Assembly (NCBI GenBank): GCA_027315165.1 | Contig: DAHUYN010000004.1 | Coordinates: forward strand, 97,848-161,847 | DNA length: 64,000 nucleotides | Origin: Thermoplasmata archaeon | GTDB lineage: Archaea > Thermoplasmatota > Thermoplasmata > Lutacidiplasmatales > UBA184 | Reading direction: 5' to 3' | Part shown: positions 56,975 through 64,000 of the stretch, piece after piece | Layout of the letters: the number at the start of each line of letters is the position of its first letter | How positions within the stretch are numbered: the first letter of the stretch is position 1 | Position numbers and translations under genes: made by a program | The notes under the pieces: model-generated | Told to the model about the DNA's origin: nothing | Databases searched by the model: none | Seen by the model: only the letters and a program-made list of their open reading frames with translations

Positions 56975-58640
56975 CCTCAGATCACTCGCGCCTCTTCGGG
57001 ATGAACCTCGAGAACGCGAGTGCGCTCGCTGCGAGCGGCCGCTCACGGTCCGCGACACTTGGACCCACGAGGTCCTGACCGCGACCGGGCCCCAGACCGT
57101 GGTCGAGGTCACCCTGCGGTGCCCCGACCATTGTCGGGTAGTCGTACCTCCTCCTGCGCTCACGCCGAGGAGGAGCCCCTTCGCCTTCGACCTCGTCGCC
57201 GAGGCCGGCGTCCTGCGCTTCCTCCACCACCGACAGCTCGGGGAGATCCGGGAGGAGTTCCAGCGTCGCGGCCTTCCCTCACTTCCCCTCCGCACGGTCC
57301 AACGCCTGACCGACCGTTTCGCCCTCTACCACGCGGCCGTCCACTTGGAGAGCCTCCCGCGCCTGAGGGAGGCCCTCCGACGTCGAGGAGGGTACGTTCT
57401 GGTCTTCGACGGGACCGGCCAGCCCGGACGGATGACCCTCGAGTTCACCGACGATGACGAGAGCGGGGGGACGGGGTGGACGCTGCTCGCCGCTCCCGTC
57501 GAGAAGGAGGACGAGAAGCTCGTCCGTCCCTTCCTCGAACGGCTACGCCGGCACCTGGGCGATCCGCTCGCCGACATCTCCGACCAGAGCGTCGGGCTGC
57601 GCGAGGCGTTCCGGGCCGCCTTCCCGAGGGTCTACCTGATCCTCTGCCACTACCACGTGCTCCGGAGCATCGGCGAGAGCCTGGCCGGCGCTCGCTACAA
57701 CCGGTTCAAGACCGAACTGGACCGCAGCGGGGTGAAGGGGCGCCTCAACCGCTTCGTCCGTCGTCTTCGCCGGGAACGGGGGAAGAGTCGGGAGGCCCGC
57801 TCTTCCCTGGCGTGGGCGCAGGAGATCCGGTCCACCGGGAAGGCGGCCCGGGGACGGGCCCACCCGTTCTTCTGGGAACCGCTGGAGTTCCACCGGCGGT
57901 GCGAGGAGGTCCGCCACCGCCTGCGGGTCGTCCTCTCGCGGCCGGGTCGTCGAGGGAAGGGAGCGCCGTACCGACGCTTGGAGGAGATCCTGGGGCGGCT
58001 GTCGCCGCCCCCGAGGTCGAGGACACGACTGGTCCGGGACTTCCCGGTTCGGATGGAGCGGTGGCATTGGTTCGAGAGGATACGGAGAACCCTGGGCTAC
58101 CGCAACGGTCCGGTGCCGCTCAGCCCGAACGGCTCGCTCTCCGAGAAGGGGCTGGAACGGGGCCGTCGTCGCCTGGACTGGCTGCTCGAGAAGGTCCGGG
58201 AGGAGACCGGGAAGAAGAGCCGCTCGCCCTTGGTGCGCGAGCTTCATCGGGCGCTGGAGCGGGTGGCCGAGAAGTTACGCCTCCACCGGGAGGAACTCTT
58301 CGCCCCCAACGTACGGGTGAGAGTGGGGCGACGGTGGAAGGTCCGTCGACTCCACCGGAGCAACGGGGCGGCGGAGCGGAAGTTCCGACGACTCCGTCGG
58401 CACGGCCGCCGGATCACGGCGAACCGGGAGGTGGAGGGGATCGTCGATCGGGAGGGCCCCGGAATGCTGCTCGTCGCCAACCTGCAGGACTCCCGGTACG
58501 TTCGGGAGGTGTACGGGTCACTGTTTCACCTCGGAGAACGGTTCGCTCGAGTGACCTCGGAGGCGCTGGAGGACGCGAAGACCCTCCTCACGCGTTCGAC
58601 GAGTCTGCCGTCAGGCCGCAAGGCTTGCGGTCAACAATAG
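56964..58640 (+). CDS. DDE-type transposase of the two-ORF IS
   Basis: A 558-residue transposase starting at GTG 56964. The N-terminal region has a zinc-knuckle-like CARC...CPDH. The catalytic core candidate first Asp is in GGYVLVFDGTGQPG and the second in DISDQSVGLREAFRAAF, followed by YLILCHYHVLRSIGESL. A long Arg-rich helical segment (about 250-480) follows, and a Glu in REGPGMLLVANLQDS may complete the triad. No internal stops. The frame and both repeats are intact, so it may be active. Family not recognised with confidence. Confidence 0.7.
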   Translation: MSSDLRSLAPLRDEPRERECARCERPLTVRDTWTHEVLTATGPQTVVEVTLRCPDHCRVVVPPPALTPRRSPFAFDLVAEAGVLRFLHHRQLGEIREEFQRRGLPSLPLRTVQRLTDRFALYHAAVHLESLPRLREALRRRGGYVLVFDGTGQPGRMTLEFTDDDESGGTGWTLLAAPVEKEDEKLVRPFLERLRRHLGDPLADISDQSVGLREAFRAAFPRVYLILCHYHVLRSIGESLAGARYNRFKTELDRSGVKGRLNRFVRRLRRERGKSREARSSLAWAQEIRSTGKAARGRAHPFFWEPLEFHRRCEEVRHRLRVVLSRPGRRGKGAPYRRLEEILGRLSPPPRSRTRLVRDFPVRMERWHWFERIRRTLGYRNGPVPLSPNGSLSEKGLERGRRRLDWLLEKVREETGKKSRSPLVRELHRALERVAEKLRLHREELFAPNVRVRVGRRWKVRRLHRSNGAAERKFRRLRRHGRRITANREVEGIVDREGPGMLLVANLQDSRYVREVYGSLFHLGERFARVTSEALEDAKTLLTRSTSLPSGRKACGQQ

Positions 58641-59806
58641 GGGTCCACTCCGCCTTCGCCGTCGGTCCGCTGGCGGTCTTCTATGCCGCCGCCCGACAGC
58701 TTCGCCTTCTCGATAGGATCCAACAGACGCTGGGCCTCCCCGAGCGCGAGGCGGCCACGCTCCTCGCTCTCGGGCTCAATCAAGCCTCGGCTCGGGTCCC
58801 GCTCTATCGTCTGCCGGATTGGGTCCGCGCCAGCCCGCTTCCCACGTGGCTCCCCCTCGACCCGGCGCGCCTCACCGTGCGGTCCTTCGAGGACGCCCTC
58901 TTCGCCCTCTGCCGCCTCACGCCCGAGAAGACCTGGGAAGATCGCGGACTCCTCCTCCAGCAGGAGCTCACCCGGGCCTGGCGGGGCCGTTCGAGAGAGC
59001 CGGCCGGCGCCTACTACGACATCACCAAGCCATCGGACTACGGGACCCACTGCCCGTACGGCCAGCTCGGTCACGACGAGCGGGGCGCGGCGCCCGTGAT
59101 CGGCTTCGGGATGGCGGTCTCCGAGGAGCACCATCACCCGATCCTCTGCCGGGTCCTTCCGGGGGCGCAGAACGATTCGTTGAGCGTGGCGCCCACGCTC
59201 GAGCTGCTGCCGTCCCAGCAGCTCCGACGACTGACCTTGGTGATGGACCGGGGGATGACCTCGAAGGCGAACGTACGGAAGGCTCGGGAGGCCGGCTACC
59301 ACGTGGTCGGCTCGGTGAAGGGGTGGAGCGCCGAGGCGGTGGCCCACGCCTCGCGCTGGAGCTCGGAAGAGCTCGAGCGCTCGGAGTTCGTCGTGGGTAC
59401 TTCCCACGGTGGCGCGGTGTACGCCCGGGCCTTCACGGCGCCCCTGCTGGAGTTCCCGGAGATGCGGATGGCGGTCGTGGAGAACCTCGCCCGGAAGGCC
59501 GAGGACCGGCAGGCGCGGGACCTGATGTTGCAGGAACTCGAGGGTCCGGTCTCGAGGCCGAGGCTGGAGGAGATCCGAGCGGAGCTCGGGGAGGTCATCG
59601 TCACCTCGCCGGGTCGACGGGGGTTCCGGGGGGACCCCGAGGCGGTGGAGCGGGAGCGAGCGCTGGACGGGGGCTTCCTGCTGTTCAGCACGGACCTCTC
59701 CCTCGATGGGCGAGCGATGTACCGGACGTACTTCGCGAAGGACGCGATCGAGAAGGCGTTCCGGACGAGCAAGGGGGAGCTGTCGCTCGGTCCGGTGAGA
59801 TACCGT
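58641..59806 (+). pseudogene. IS1634-like (IS4 superfamily) transposase fragment lacking both ends
   Basis: The open frame from 58641 encodes about 388 residues: VHSAFAVGPLAVFYAAARQLRLLDRI..., AYYDITKPSDYGTHCPYGQLGHDERG (first Asp), LVMDRGMTSKANVRKAREAGYHVVGSVKG (second Asp) and YFAKDAIEKAFRTSKGELSLGPVRYR (Glu). These are the three catalytic blocks of IS1634-type transposases. The N-terminal domain is missing at the junction with the two-ORF IS, and homology stops at 59806, exactly where the IS21-type repeat begins. No intact copy is present, so it is dead. Confidence 0.8.
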
Positions 59807-60592
59807 TGTGCGTTCCTGAAACTCTGCGGCCACTTTTCCCGAAACTATCGGCACACTCTGTAGGTGCCGCGTTCGGTACGAAGGCCCCTTGAAGTGGAGG
59901 ATCCGTCCGCGCTCCAGCACCCGGTCCAAGATCGCCTCCGCCAGATCCGCATCGTGCAGCACGCGCCCCCACTCCTCGACCGGCTTGTTGGTGGTGAACA
60001 CCATCGGCCGCCGATGAAGATGCCGCTCGTTCACTACCTGGAACAGCACATTGGCGGCGTCCGGGCCGTACGACAGGTACCCTACCTCGTCGACCACCAG
60101 CACCCCGGGGTGCGTGTAGGGAGTCAGCGTCTCCCTCAGCCGGCGCTCTCGGCTCGCCGAGGAGAGCTCGTCGATGAGATGCGCTGCCGTCACGAACCGA
60201 GCGTCCGACCCGTGCTGGATCGCCTTGTAGGCGATGGCGATCGCCACGTGCGTCTTTCCGGTCCCCGACGGCCCGTGGAGGAGGAGGTTCCTTCCCTCGA
60301 GGACGAGCTCGGGGCCGAGGTAGCTCCCGAGCAGCTCCTTGCGCAGCCCCGACTGGAAGACGAAGTCGAACTCTTCGATGGTCCGCAGGAAGGGGAACCG
60401 GGCTCGGTGGGTCATCCGCGTAATGCGTGTCTGGGTTCGATGGGCGATCTCCTCGCCCACCAAGAGCTGCAGATAGTCCGCGTAGCGCATCTTCTCCTCC
60501 TCCGCCCGCACCTGCAGCTCGCTCCACAGCCGTCGGACCGTGGGCATGTGCAGCCGCCGCAGCATCCCGTCCAACTCGACCTCCGCCGTCAT
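59807..60592 (-). CDS. istB: IstB-type helper ATPase, no in-frame stop inside the element
   Basis: About 260 residues of an AAA+ transposition helper: LLHGPSGTGKTHVAIAIAYKAIQ (Walker A), GVLVVDEVGYLSYGPDAANVLFQVVNERH (Walker B), VFTTNKPVEEWGRVLHDADLAEAILDRVLERG and the usual HFKGPSYRTRHLQ ending near 59857. ATG 60592 overlaps the istA stop. Unusually, no stop follows within the element: the frame runs through the terminal repeat and antisense through the IS1634 remnant until 58631. The product would carry a long foreign tail unless terminated otherwise. Confidence 0.85.
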
Positions 60593-61992
60593 GCTCGTAC
60601 CTCCTTCTCCTCGAGGATACCCCAGGGTCGCGTCAAGAGCGGCTCGATGAGCTCGGCCCCATGCCAGCCTCGCTCGACCGCCTGATGGAACGCCCCGGCC
60701 ATCCGCTCGGGGCCGTGCTCGAGGAGAAGCTCGAAGAGCCGTCGGACATCCCCGGCCCAGGTGTGGGGTCGGGCATGGACGAGCTCGGTGAGGAACGCCT
60801 CGGCGGAAGGACCGACCTCCAAGAGCCGCTGTCGTTGGTAGTACAACTGGGCGCGCCGCCCCGACACCGCCGCGAGCGCGCTCGTGGCGTGCTTCGGGAG
60901 CGTGCTGACGCCGTTGTGAGGGCTCCGCGGGTGACTCACGTCGTGTCGGTCGGTCATGATCCGGACCGTCTCGGGATAGAGGAACAGCGTGGCGGAGAGC
61001 CCGATCGTCTCCGCCGGCATCGAGTAGCGGACTCCCTGGAAGGTCACCCATCCTGTGGGTCCGACGCGGACCGGGAACCGAAGGGCATAGTCGGCCGGAG
61101 GAATGGGCAGTGGCCGCAGCCGACGTCGTTCCTCGACGATGCGCGCCGCGGGCGGCACGCCGGTGGCGCGGCATGGGCGGACCTCGTTGACCTCGTGGTG
61201 CCACAGGGCGAGTTGTGCCTCGAGGTCGGCCCGGTCGTGGAACCGACGGACCCGGAAGAAGCCGTTCTTCACGAAACCGACCAAGTTTTCGACACTCCCC
61301 TTCTCCTGGCCGCGCCGCGGGGTACAGAGCTCGGGTCCGAACCGATAGTCGAGGAAGACCTGGGCAAAGGTCGAGTTCCACTGGATCTGCCCGCCCTGGC
61401 GGGAGATCACGACCGTTTTCGGGTTATCGAAGACGGCCACGAGGGGCACGCCGCCGAAGGAGGCGAAAGCGGCGAGGAGAGACCGGGCCAGCGCCTCGAC
61501 CTGCTCGTTGGGGACGAGCTCGACGTGGACCCAGCGGGACCACTTGAGGCGGCTCGCGAAGAAGTGGAGGAGCTCGACGGCCCCGTCGTCGTAGCGGACC
61601 CGGACATGCCCGAAGTCATTCTGGCAGAACTCCCCGGCGAAGCCCTCGAAGCGCACGATGGGCGGCGTCACCACCTGACGCAGTCGGCGGACCATCTGGT
61701 AGACGGGGTTCTTACCGCCCGAGTAGCCCAGTTCGCGCAATCGTCGGAGGACCTCGACCGTGGGAAGGTCTCCCGCCTCCGCAAGGATGGTCCGAACTGC
61801 CTCCTCGAAGGGGACGGCCAGCGGAGGCCTGCCGACGCGACGGAGGGTCGTATCGCGGCCGAGGTCGGCCCGTAGCACGCGTTGGACAGTATCGAGGCTC
61901 ACCTGCGCCCTTCGGGCGACCTCGCGGAGCGAGAAGCCGGCGCTGCGCAGGACCTCGATCTGGTGCCGCTTCATCGGATCGTACATACCCAT
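60589..61992 (-). CDS. istA: IstA-type transposase of the IS21 element
   Basis: A 467-residue DDE transposase. HTH at the N-terminus: RHQIEVLRSAGFSLREVARRAQVSLDTVQRVLR. Integrase core: NDFGHVRVRYDDGAVELLHFFA (first Asp), PLVAVFDNPKT (second Asp) and QEKGSVENLVGFVKNGFF (Glu). A C-terminal beta region binds IstB. ATG 61992 is the first ATG before the HTH; a GTG at 62025 lies upstream. No disruption visible. Confidence 0.92.
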   Translation of the reverse strand: MGMYDPMKRHQIEVLRSAGFSLREVARRAQVSLDTVQRVLRADLGRDTTLRRVGRPPLAVPFEEAVRTILAEAGDLPTVEVLRRLRELGYSGGKNPVYQMVRRLRQVVTPPIVRFEGFAGEFCQNDFGHVRVRYDDGAVELLHFFASRLKWSRWVHVELVPNEQVEALARSLLAAFASFGGVPLVAVFDNPKTVVISRQGGQIQWNSTFAQVFLDYRFGPELCTPRRGQEKGSVENLVGFVKNGFFRVRRFHDRADLEAQLALWHHEVNEVRPCRATGVPPAARIVEERRRLRPLPIPPADYALRFPVRVGPTGWVTFQGVRYSMPAETIGLSATLFLYPETVRIMTDRHDVSHPRSPHNGVSTLPKHATSALAAVSGRRAQLYYQRQRLLEVGPSAEAFLTELVHARPHTWAGDVRRLFELLLEHGPERMAGAFHQAVERGWHGAELIEPLLTRPWGILEEKEVRA

Positions 61993-62103
61993 CGGCCAGG
62001 AAGTCGGCGAGATATCGGGCGTCACGGGGCACCCCCGGCGGGGGGCTCATGGGTGTGCTGATAATTTCGGGAAGAAGTGTGCAGGGAATTTCGGGAACCG
62101 ACA

Positions 62104-62433
62104 GCCCCGGTTCCAGCTATGGCCGCTCCGCCGTCGATACCTGCCAGTATTCGCCACTCCACTCCCGCTTCTCCTTGTAGGGCGCGACTAAACAAGACGG
62201 CAGCTAGGACTCCTAGGATGGCGCCTAGTATGAGTAGCCCAACGGGCACCTGATCGAACGCGTAGACGAAGTGCAGGGCGAGATCGATGATTCCCAGCAC
62301 GAAAGCGAGAACAGGAATGAGCGGATTGTTCGCTCCCGACCCTCCTGCGAAGCCCAGGCCAGGCGCGAGTAGATGGCAACACTGCTACGCCGGCGAGAAC
62401 CGAGAATAAGATAGTCAACTGATTGTACCGCAT
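62104..62433 (-). pseudogene. Broken, lower-GC membrane-protein gene
   Basis: About 110 codons of a small hydrophobic protein. It begins MRYNQLTILFSVLAGVAVL, then a one-base frame change at about 62371-62382, then APGLGFAGGSGANNPLIPVL, VLGIIDLALHFVYAFDQVPV and LLILGAILGVLAAVLFSRAL in the other frame. It is cut at 62104 by the IS21 right end. Three hydrophobic segments. The sequence is markedly less GC-rich (about 55%) than its surroundings, suggesting recent transfer. The part after GTG 62300 could still be translated into the IS. Confidence 0.6.
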
Positions 62434-62457
62434 GACGGTTCATGGATACGCGAGCCA

Positions 62458-63516
62458 CTAGAACCGTCGCTCGACGGCCCCGCGGGCGAGCTGCTCGAGC
62501 AGGCGACGGTACGGCCCTTCCGGGAGCACCTCGAGGGAACGGATCCCCCGTTCTACCCAGTCGGCCGCTTCGTGGGCCACGACCTGGGGGGCGTCCGTCA
62601 GCTGGGTCAGGTCGCGCAGGCGAAGGAGGTGCTTCGCGCGCTTGCGGCGGAGTTGGAAGAGACGCTCGAATTCCGCCTGATGGCGGGGGTCGAGCCGGAC
62701 GTACGCCTCGAGCGAGAGGAGCGTCGGGTTTCCCTCCCGGAGGTCGCCGTAGAGCGGCTTGCCGAGCAGGTCCGGGTCGCCGTAGACATCCAGGAGGTCG
62801 TCCCGGATCTGGAAGGCGATCCCTAGGGAGCGGCCGTACGCCTGGAGGGCGTCGACGACGGGCGGGGGCGAGTTCGCGATCTCCGCGATCGACGTGAGCG
62901 CTGCCGCGATGATCGCCGCGGTCTTTCGTTCGATCACCCGGAAGTAGTGCGCGCGACCGCTGGAAAGGTCGAATCGGGAGGCCTCCTGAAGGACCTCTCC
63001 CTCGACCAGGTCGGCGCACGCCTCCCCGCACCGCATGATGATCGGCCGCGGGTACTCGGCGGCAAGCTCGAACGCCCGGACGAAAAGGTAGTCTCCCGAG
63101 ACGATTGCCAGCGGCACGCCGAAGGCGCGCGGCATCGACGGTCGCCCCCGCCGGGTCTCGGCGTGGTCGATCACGTCGTCGTGGACCAGCGTCGCCGTGT
63201 GGATCAGCTGGAACGCCGCGGCGAGTGAGTGGATGGGCCGGGTCGTCTCCGATCCGAGCGCCCGGTACGCCGTGGCCATGAGCAGAGGTCGTACCCTCTT
63301 CCCCCCGGTCGCGCAGGCGTACCGCGCGGCCTCGGTGAGCTGGGCATACGTGGAACCGAGCACCTCGGCGACCCGCCAGTCGATGTCGGTGAGGTCCTGC
63401 ACGAGCGTCGGTCCGAGATCGACGAGGGAGTCGGCGGCGGCGGCCCGGAGCGTCTGCTGGACGAGCGCCTCGAGCGACGCATCTCCCGGCGTCAGGGACG
63501 TCGGGCCCGTGCTCAT
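62458..63516 (-). CDS. Polyprenyl (geranylgeranyl/farnesyl) diphosphate synthase
   Basis: A 352-residue all-helical prenyltransferase making C20 (or similar) chains for archaeal ether lipids. First Asp-rich motif: VHDDVID (Asp113-Asp117). Second: FQIRDDLLDVYGD. The substrate-binding GGKRVRP (71-77), QEASRFDLSSG and ERKTAAIIAAA motifs are intact. Chain length is inferred. The ATG overlaps the stop of the geranylgeranyl reductase gene (ATGA), forming a lipid operon. Confidence 0.94.
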   Translation of the reverse strand: MSTGPTSLTPGDASLEALVQQTLRAAAADSLVDLGPTLVQDLTDIDWRVAEVLGSTYAQLTEAARYACATGGKRVRPLLMATAYRALGSETTRPIHSLAAAFQLIHTATLVHDDVIDHAETRRGRPSMPRAFGVPLAIVSGDYLFVRAFELAAEYPRPIIMRCGEACADLVEGEVLQEASRFDLSSGRAHYFRVIERKTAAIIAAALTSIAEIANSPPPVVDALQAYGRSLGIAFQIRDDLLDVYGDPDLLGKPLYGDLREGNPTLLSLEAYVRLDPRHQAEFERLFQLRRKRAKHLLRLRDLTQLTDAPQVVAHEAADWVERGIRSLEVLPEGPYRRLLEQLARGAVERRF

Positions 63517-64000
63517 GTTCCCCTCCCGAGCCGCGCGGGCCAGCGCAGCCGCATCATGGAGTCGAGACCCCGCGCACCGATATAGCGCATTCCGAGGGCG
63601 AGGAGGGGATCGAGGGCGGTATAGGGGTCACTCCACGCCTGGATCTTCGCCGCCCGCGCGAGCGGCTCATACAGCGCGGCATGCCACGCCGTGTCGTACT
63701 CCCGGAGCGGCGTCCCGCTCCGCACGTGCCGGGCGGCGGTCTCGCCGGCGAGCCACCCGCTGAGCATCGCCGTCGGGATCCCGCCGCCGTTGGTCGCCAT
63801 GACGAGCTGGGCCGCGTCGCCGCAGAGGAGGACCGGCCCGTGGACGAGCGACGCCGGGGGCTGCCCGACCGGCACCCACCACCGGGTCGGATCGCGGGGA
63901 GGGGAGAATCCGCGGTGGGCGAGGAACCGGTCGAGGAGGTCGGAGAGCGTGCGCCCGCGCGGCAGCCGGGCGACGCCGAGCCCCACGTTGAGGTCGTGCG
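63513..64000 (-). CDS. Geranylgeranyl reductase family FAD enzyme (5' partial)
   Basis: The C-terminal part of a flavoprotein; the gene continues beyond the window. The FAD-binding segment LVHGPVLLCGDAAQLVMATNGGGIPTAMLSGWLAGE is typical of geranylgeranyl reductases that saturate archaeal lipid chains. The preceding RWWVPVGQPP is the usual substrate-side strand, and the C-terminal helices (DTAWHAALYEPLARAAKIQ) follow. The N-terminal Rossmann fold is not seen. Coupled to the polyprenyl synthase gene. Confidence 0.82.
   Translation of the reverse strand, partial: HDLNVGLGVARLPRGRTLSDLLDRFLAHRGFSPPRDPTRWWVPVGQPPASLVHGPVLLCGDAAQLVMATNGGGIPTAMLSGWLAGETAARHVRSGTPLREYDTAWHAALYEPLARAAKIQAWSDPYTALDPLLALGMRYIGARGLDSMMRLRWPARLGRGT

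Larger units (their letters stand above)
56547..58640 (+). mobile_element. Intact two-ORF insertion sequence with 24-bp inverted repeats
   Basis: A 2094-bp element bounded by CTATTGTTGACCG..AGCCTTGCG (56547-56570) and its inverse complement (58617-58640), identical at 22 of 24 positions. It carries a 107-residue ORF and a 558-residue transposase overlapping by 11 bases. The transposase stop lies inside the right repeat. No convincing target duplication flanks it, and the flanks are fragments of two different transposase genes. It therefore probably reached this configuration by recombination or adjacent deletion. IS family not named. Confidence 0.8.
59807..62103 (-). mobile_element. IS21-family insertion sequence
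   Basis: A 2297-bp element with ~50-bp imperfect inverted repeats. The left end starts TGTGCGTTCCTGAAAC (59807) and the right end, read inward on the minus strand, TGTCGGTTCCCGAAAT (from 62103). Both continue to a second CCCGAAAYTATCRGCACAC block. IstA and IstB are encoded on the minus strand with ATGA overlap. It inserted into the IS1634-like gene, but that gene does not resume on the right, and no matching short duplication is visible, so one flank has been replaced. Confidence 0.88.

Noticed and set aside
58631..61381. A 916-codon minus-strand frame including IstB
   Set aside because: Only the IstB part (about 59857-60592) has homology; the rest is antisense to transposase sequence or out of frame to istA.
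55716..62433. Integrative element inserted in the tRNA-Thr 3' end
   Set aside because: The IS cluster lies on the 5' side of the tRNA, no integrase is present and no duplicated tRNA 3' end was seen.
1..64000. CRISPR arrays or cas genes
   Set aside because: No regularly spaced direct repeats or Cas motifs were noticed.

Overview
The window is very GC-rich (roughly 70%) archaeal chromosome, most likely from a high-GC member of the Thermoplasmatota. The archaeal calls rest on PyrB with a separate zinc-binding PyrI, ABCE1/Rli1, replication factor C large subunit, Mre11-Rad50, the archaeal GTP cyclohydrolase MptA, geranylgeranyl-lipid genes, an archaeal RNase P RNA, and TATA-type promoters. A thermopsin-family secreted protein and long Thr/Ser/Gly-rich exported proteins fit Thermoplasmata. 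The exact order is an inference. A recurring pattern is an A/T-rich box centred 25-28 nt upstream of a start codon, which implies many leaderless mRNAs. I used this to choose starts.

Layout. 1-7.4 kb: end of a TPR protein, a GDT1 transporter with pyrI and pyrB, a divergent EamA transporter across a palindromic intergenic site, a secreted clan GH-A hydrolase, RNase P RNA on the minus strand, and a HisA-like protein. 7.5-18 kb: bacterial-type ThrRS, a zinc-finger protein, H+-pumping pyrophosphatase, a Cys-rich minipeptide, small unknowns, a mre11-rad50 operon and an aldo/keto reductase. 18-28 kb: an iron-sulfur/sulfur block with ferredoxin, sufU, sufD, sufB (frameshifted here), a TauE/SafE-type exporter, sufS, sufC and a divergent SufR-like regulator. 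The regulator overlaps a JAMM protease gene, which overlaps a gene for a ubiquitin-like/E1/rhodanese fusion. 28-41 kb: PH-domain membrane protein, thermopsin-like exported protein, ABCE1, a MacB-like ABC exporter operon, mptA divergent from a SufT/MIP18-like gene, and an Ig-like-repeat surface protein. 41-55.7 kb: mostly metabolic and stress genes (acetamidase/formamidase, DUF1684, MarC, DegT aminotransferase, tryptophanase-like lyase, OsmC, HtrA, RfcL, 1-Cys peroxiredoxin, enolase-superfamily dehydratase) plus a large exported protein, ending at tRNA-Thr(TGT).

55.8-62.4 kb is an insertion-sequence graveyard. It holds a truncated transposase, an intact two-ORF IS with 24-bp inverted repeats, a headless IS1634-like transposase cut at its 3' end by an IS21-type element, and then a broken lower-GC membrane-protein gene. 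Beyond it lies an isoprenoid-lipid operon: geranylgeranyl reductase (running off the window) and a polyprenyl synthase.

The most interesting candidate system is the suf-linked operon at 25.4-28.0 kb. Its ubiquitin-like domain ends in a Gly-Gly buried inside the fusion, and the protease that could expose it is encoded immediately upstream. A 10-bp motif is shared between the sufD promoter and the sufC/sufR intergenic region.
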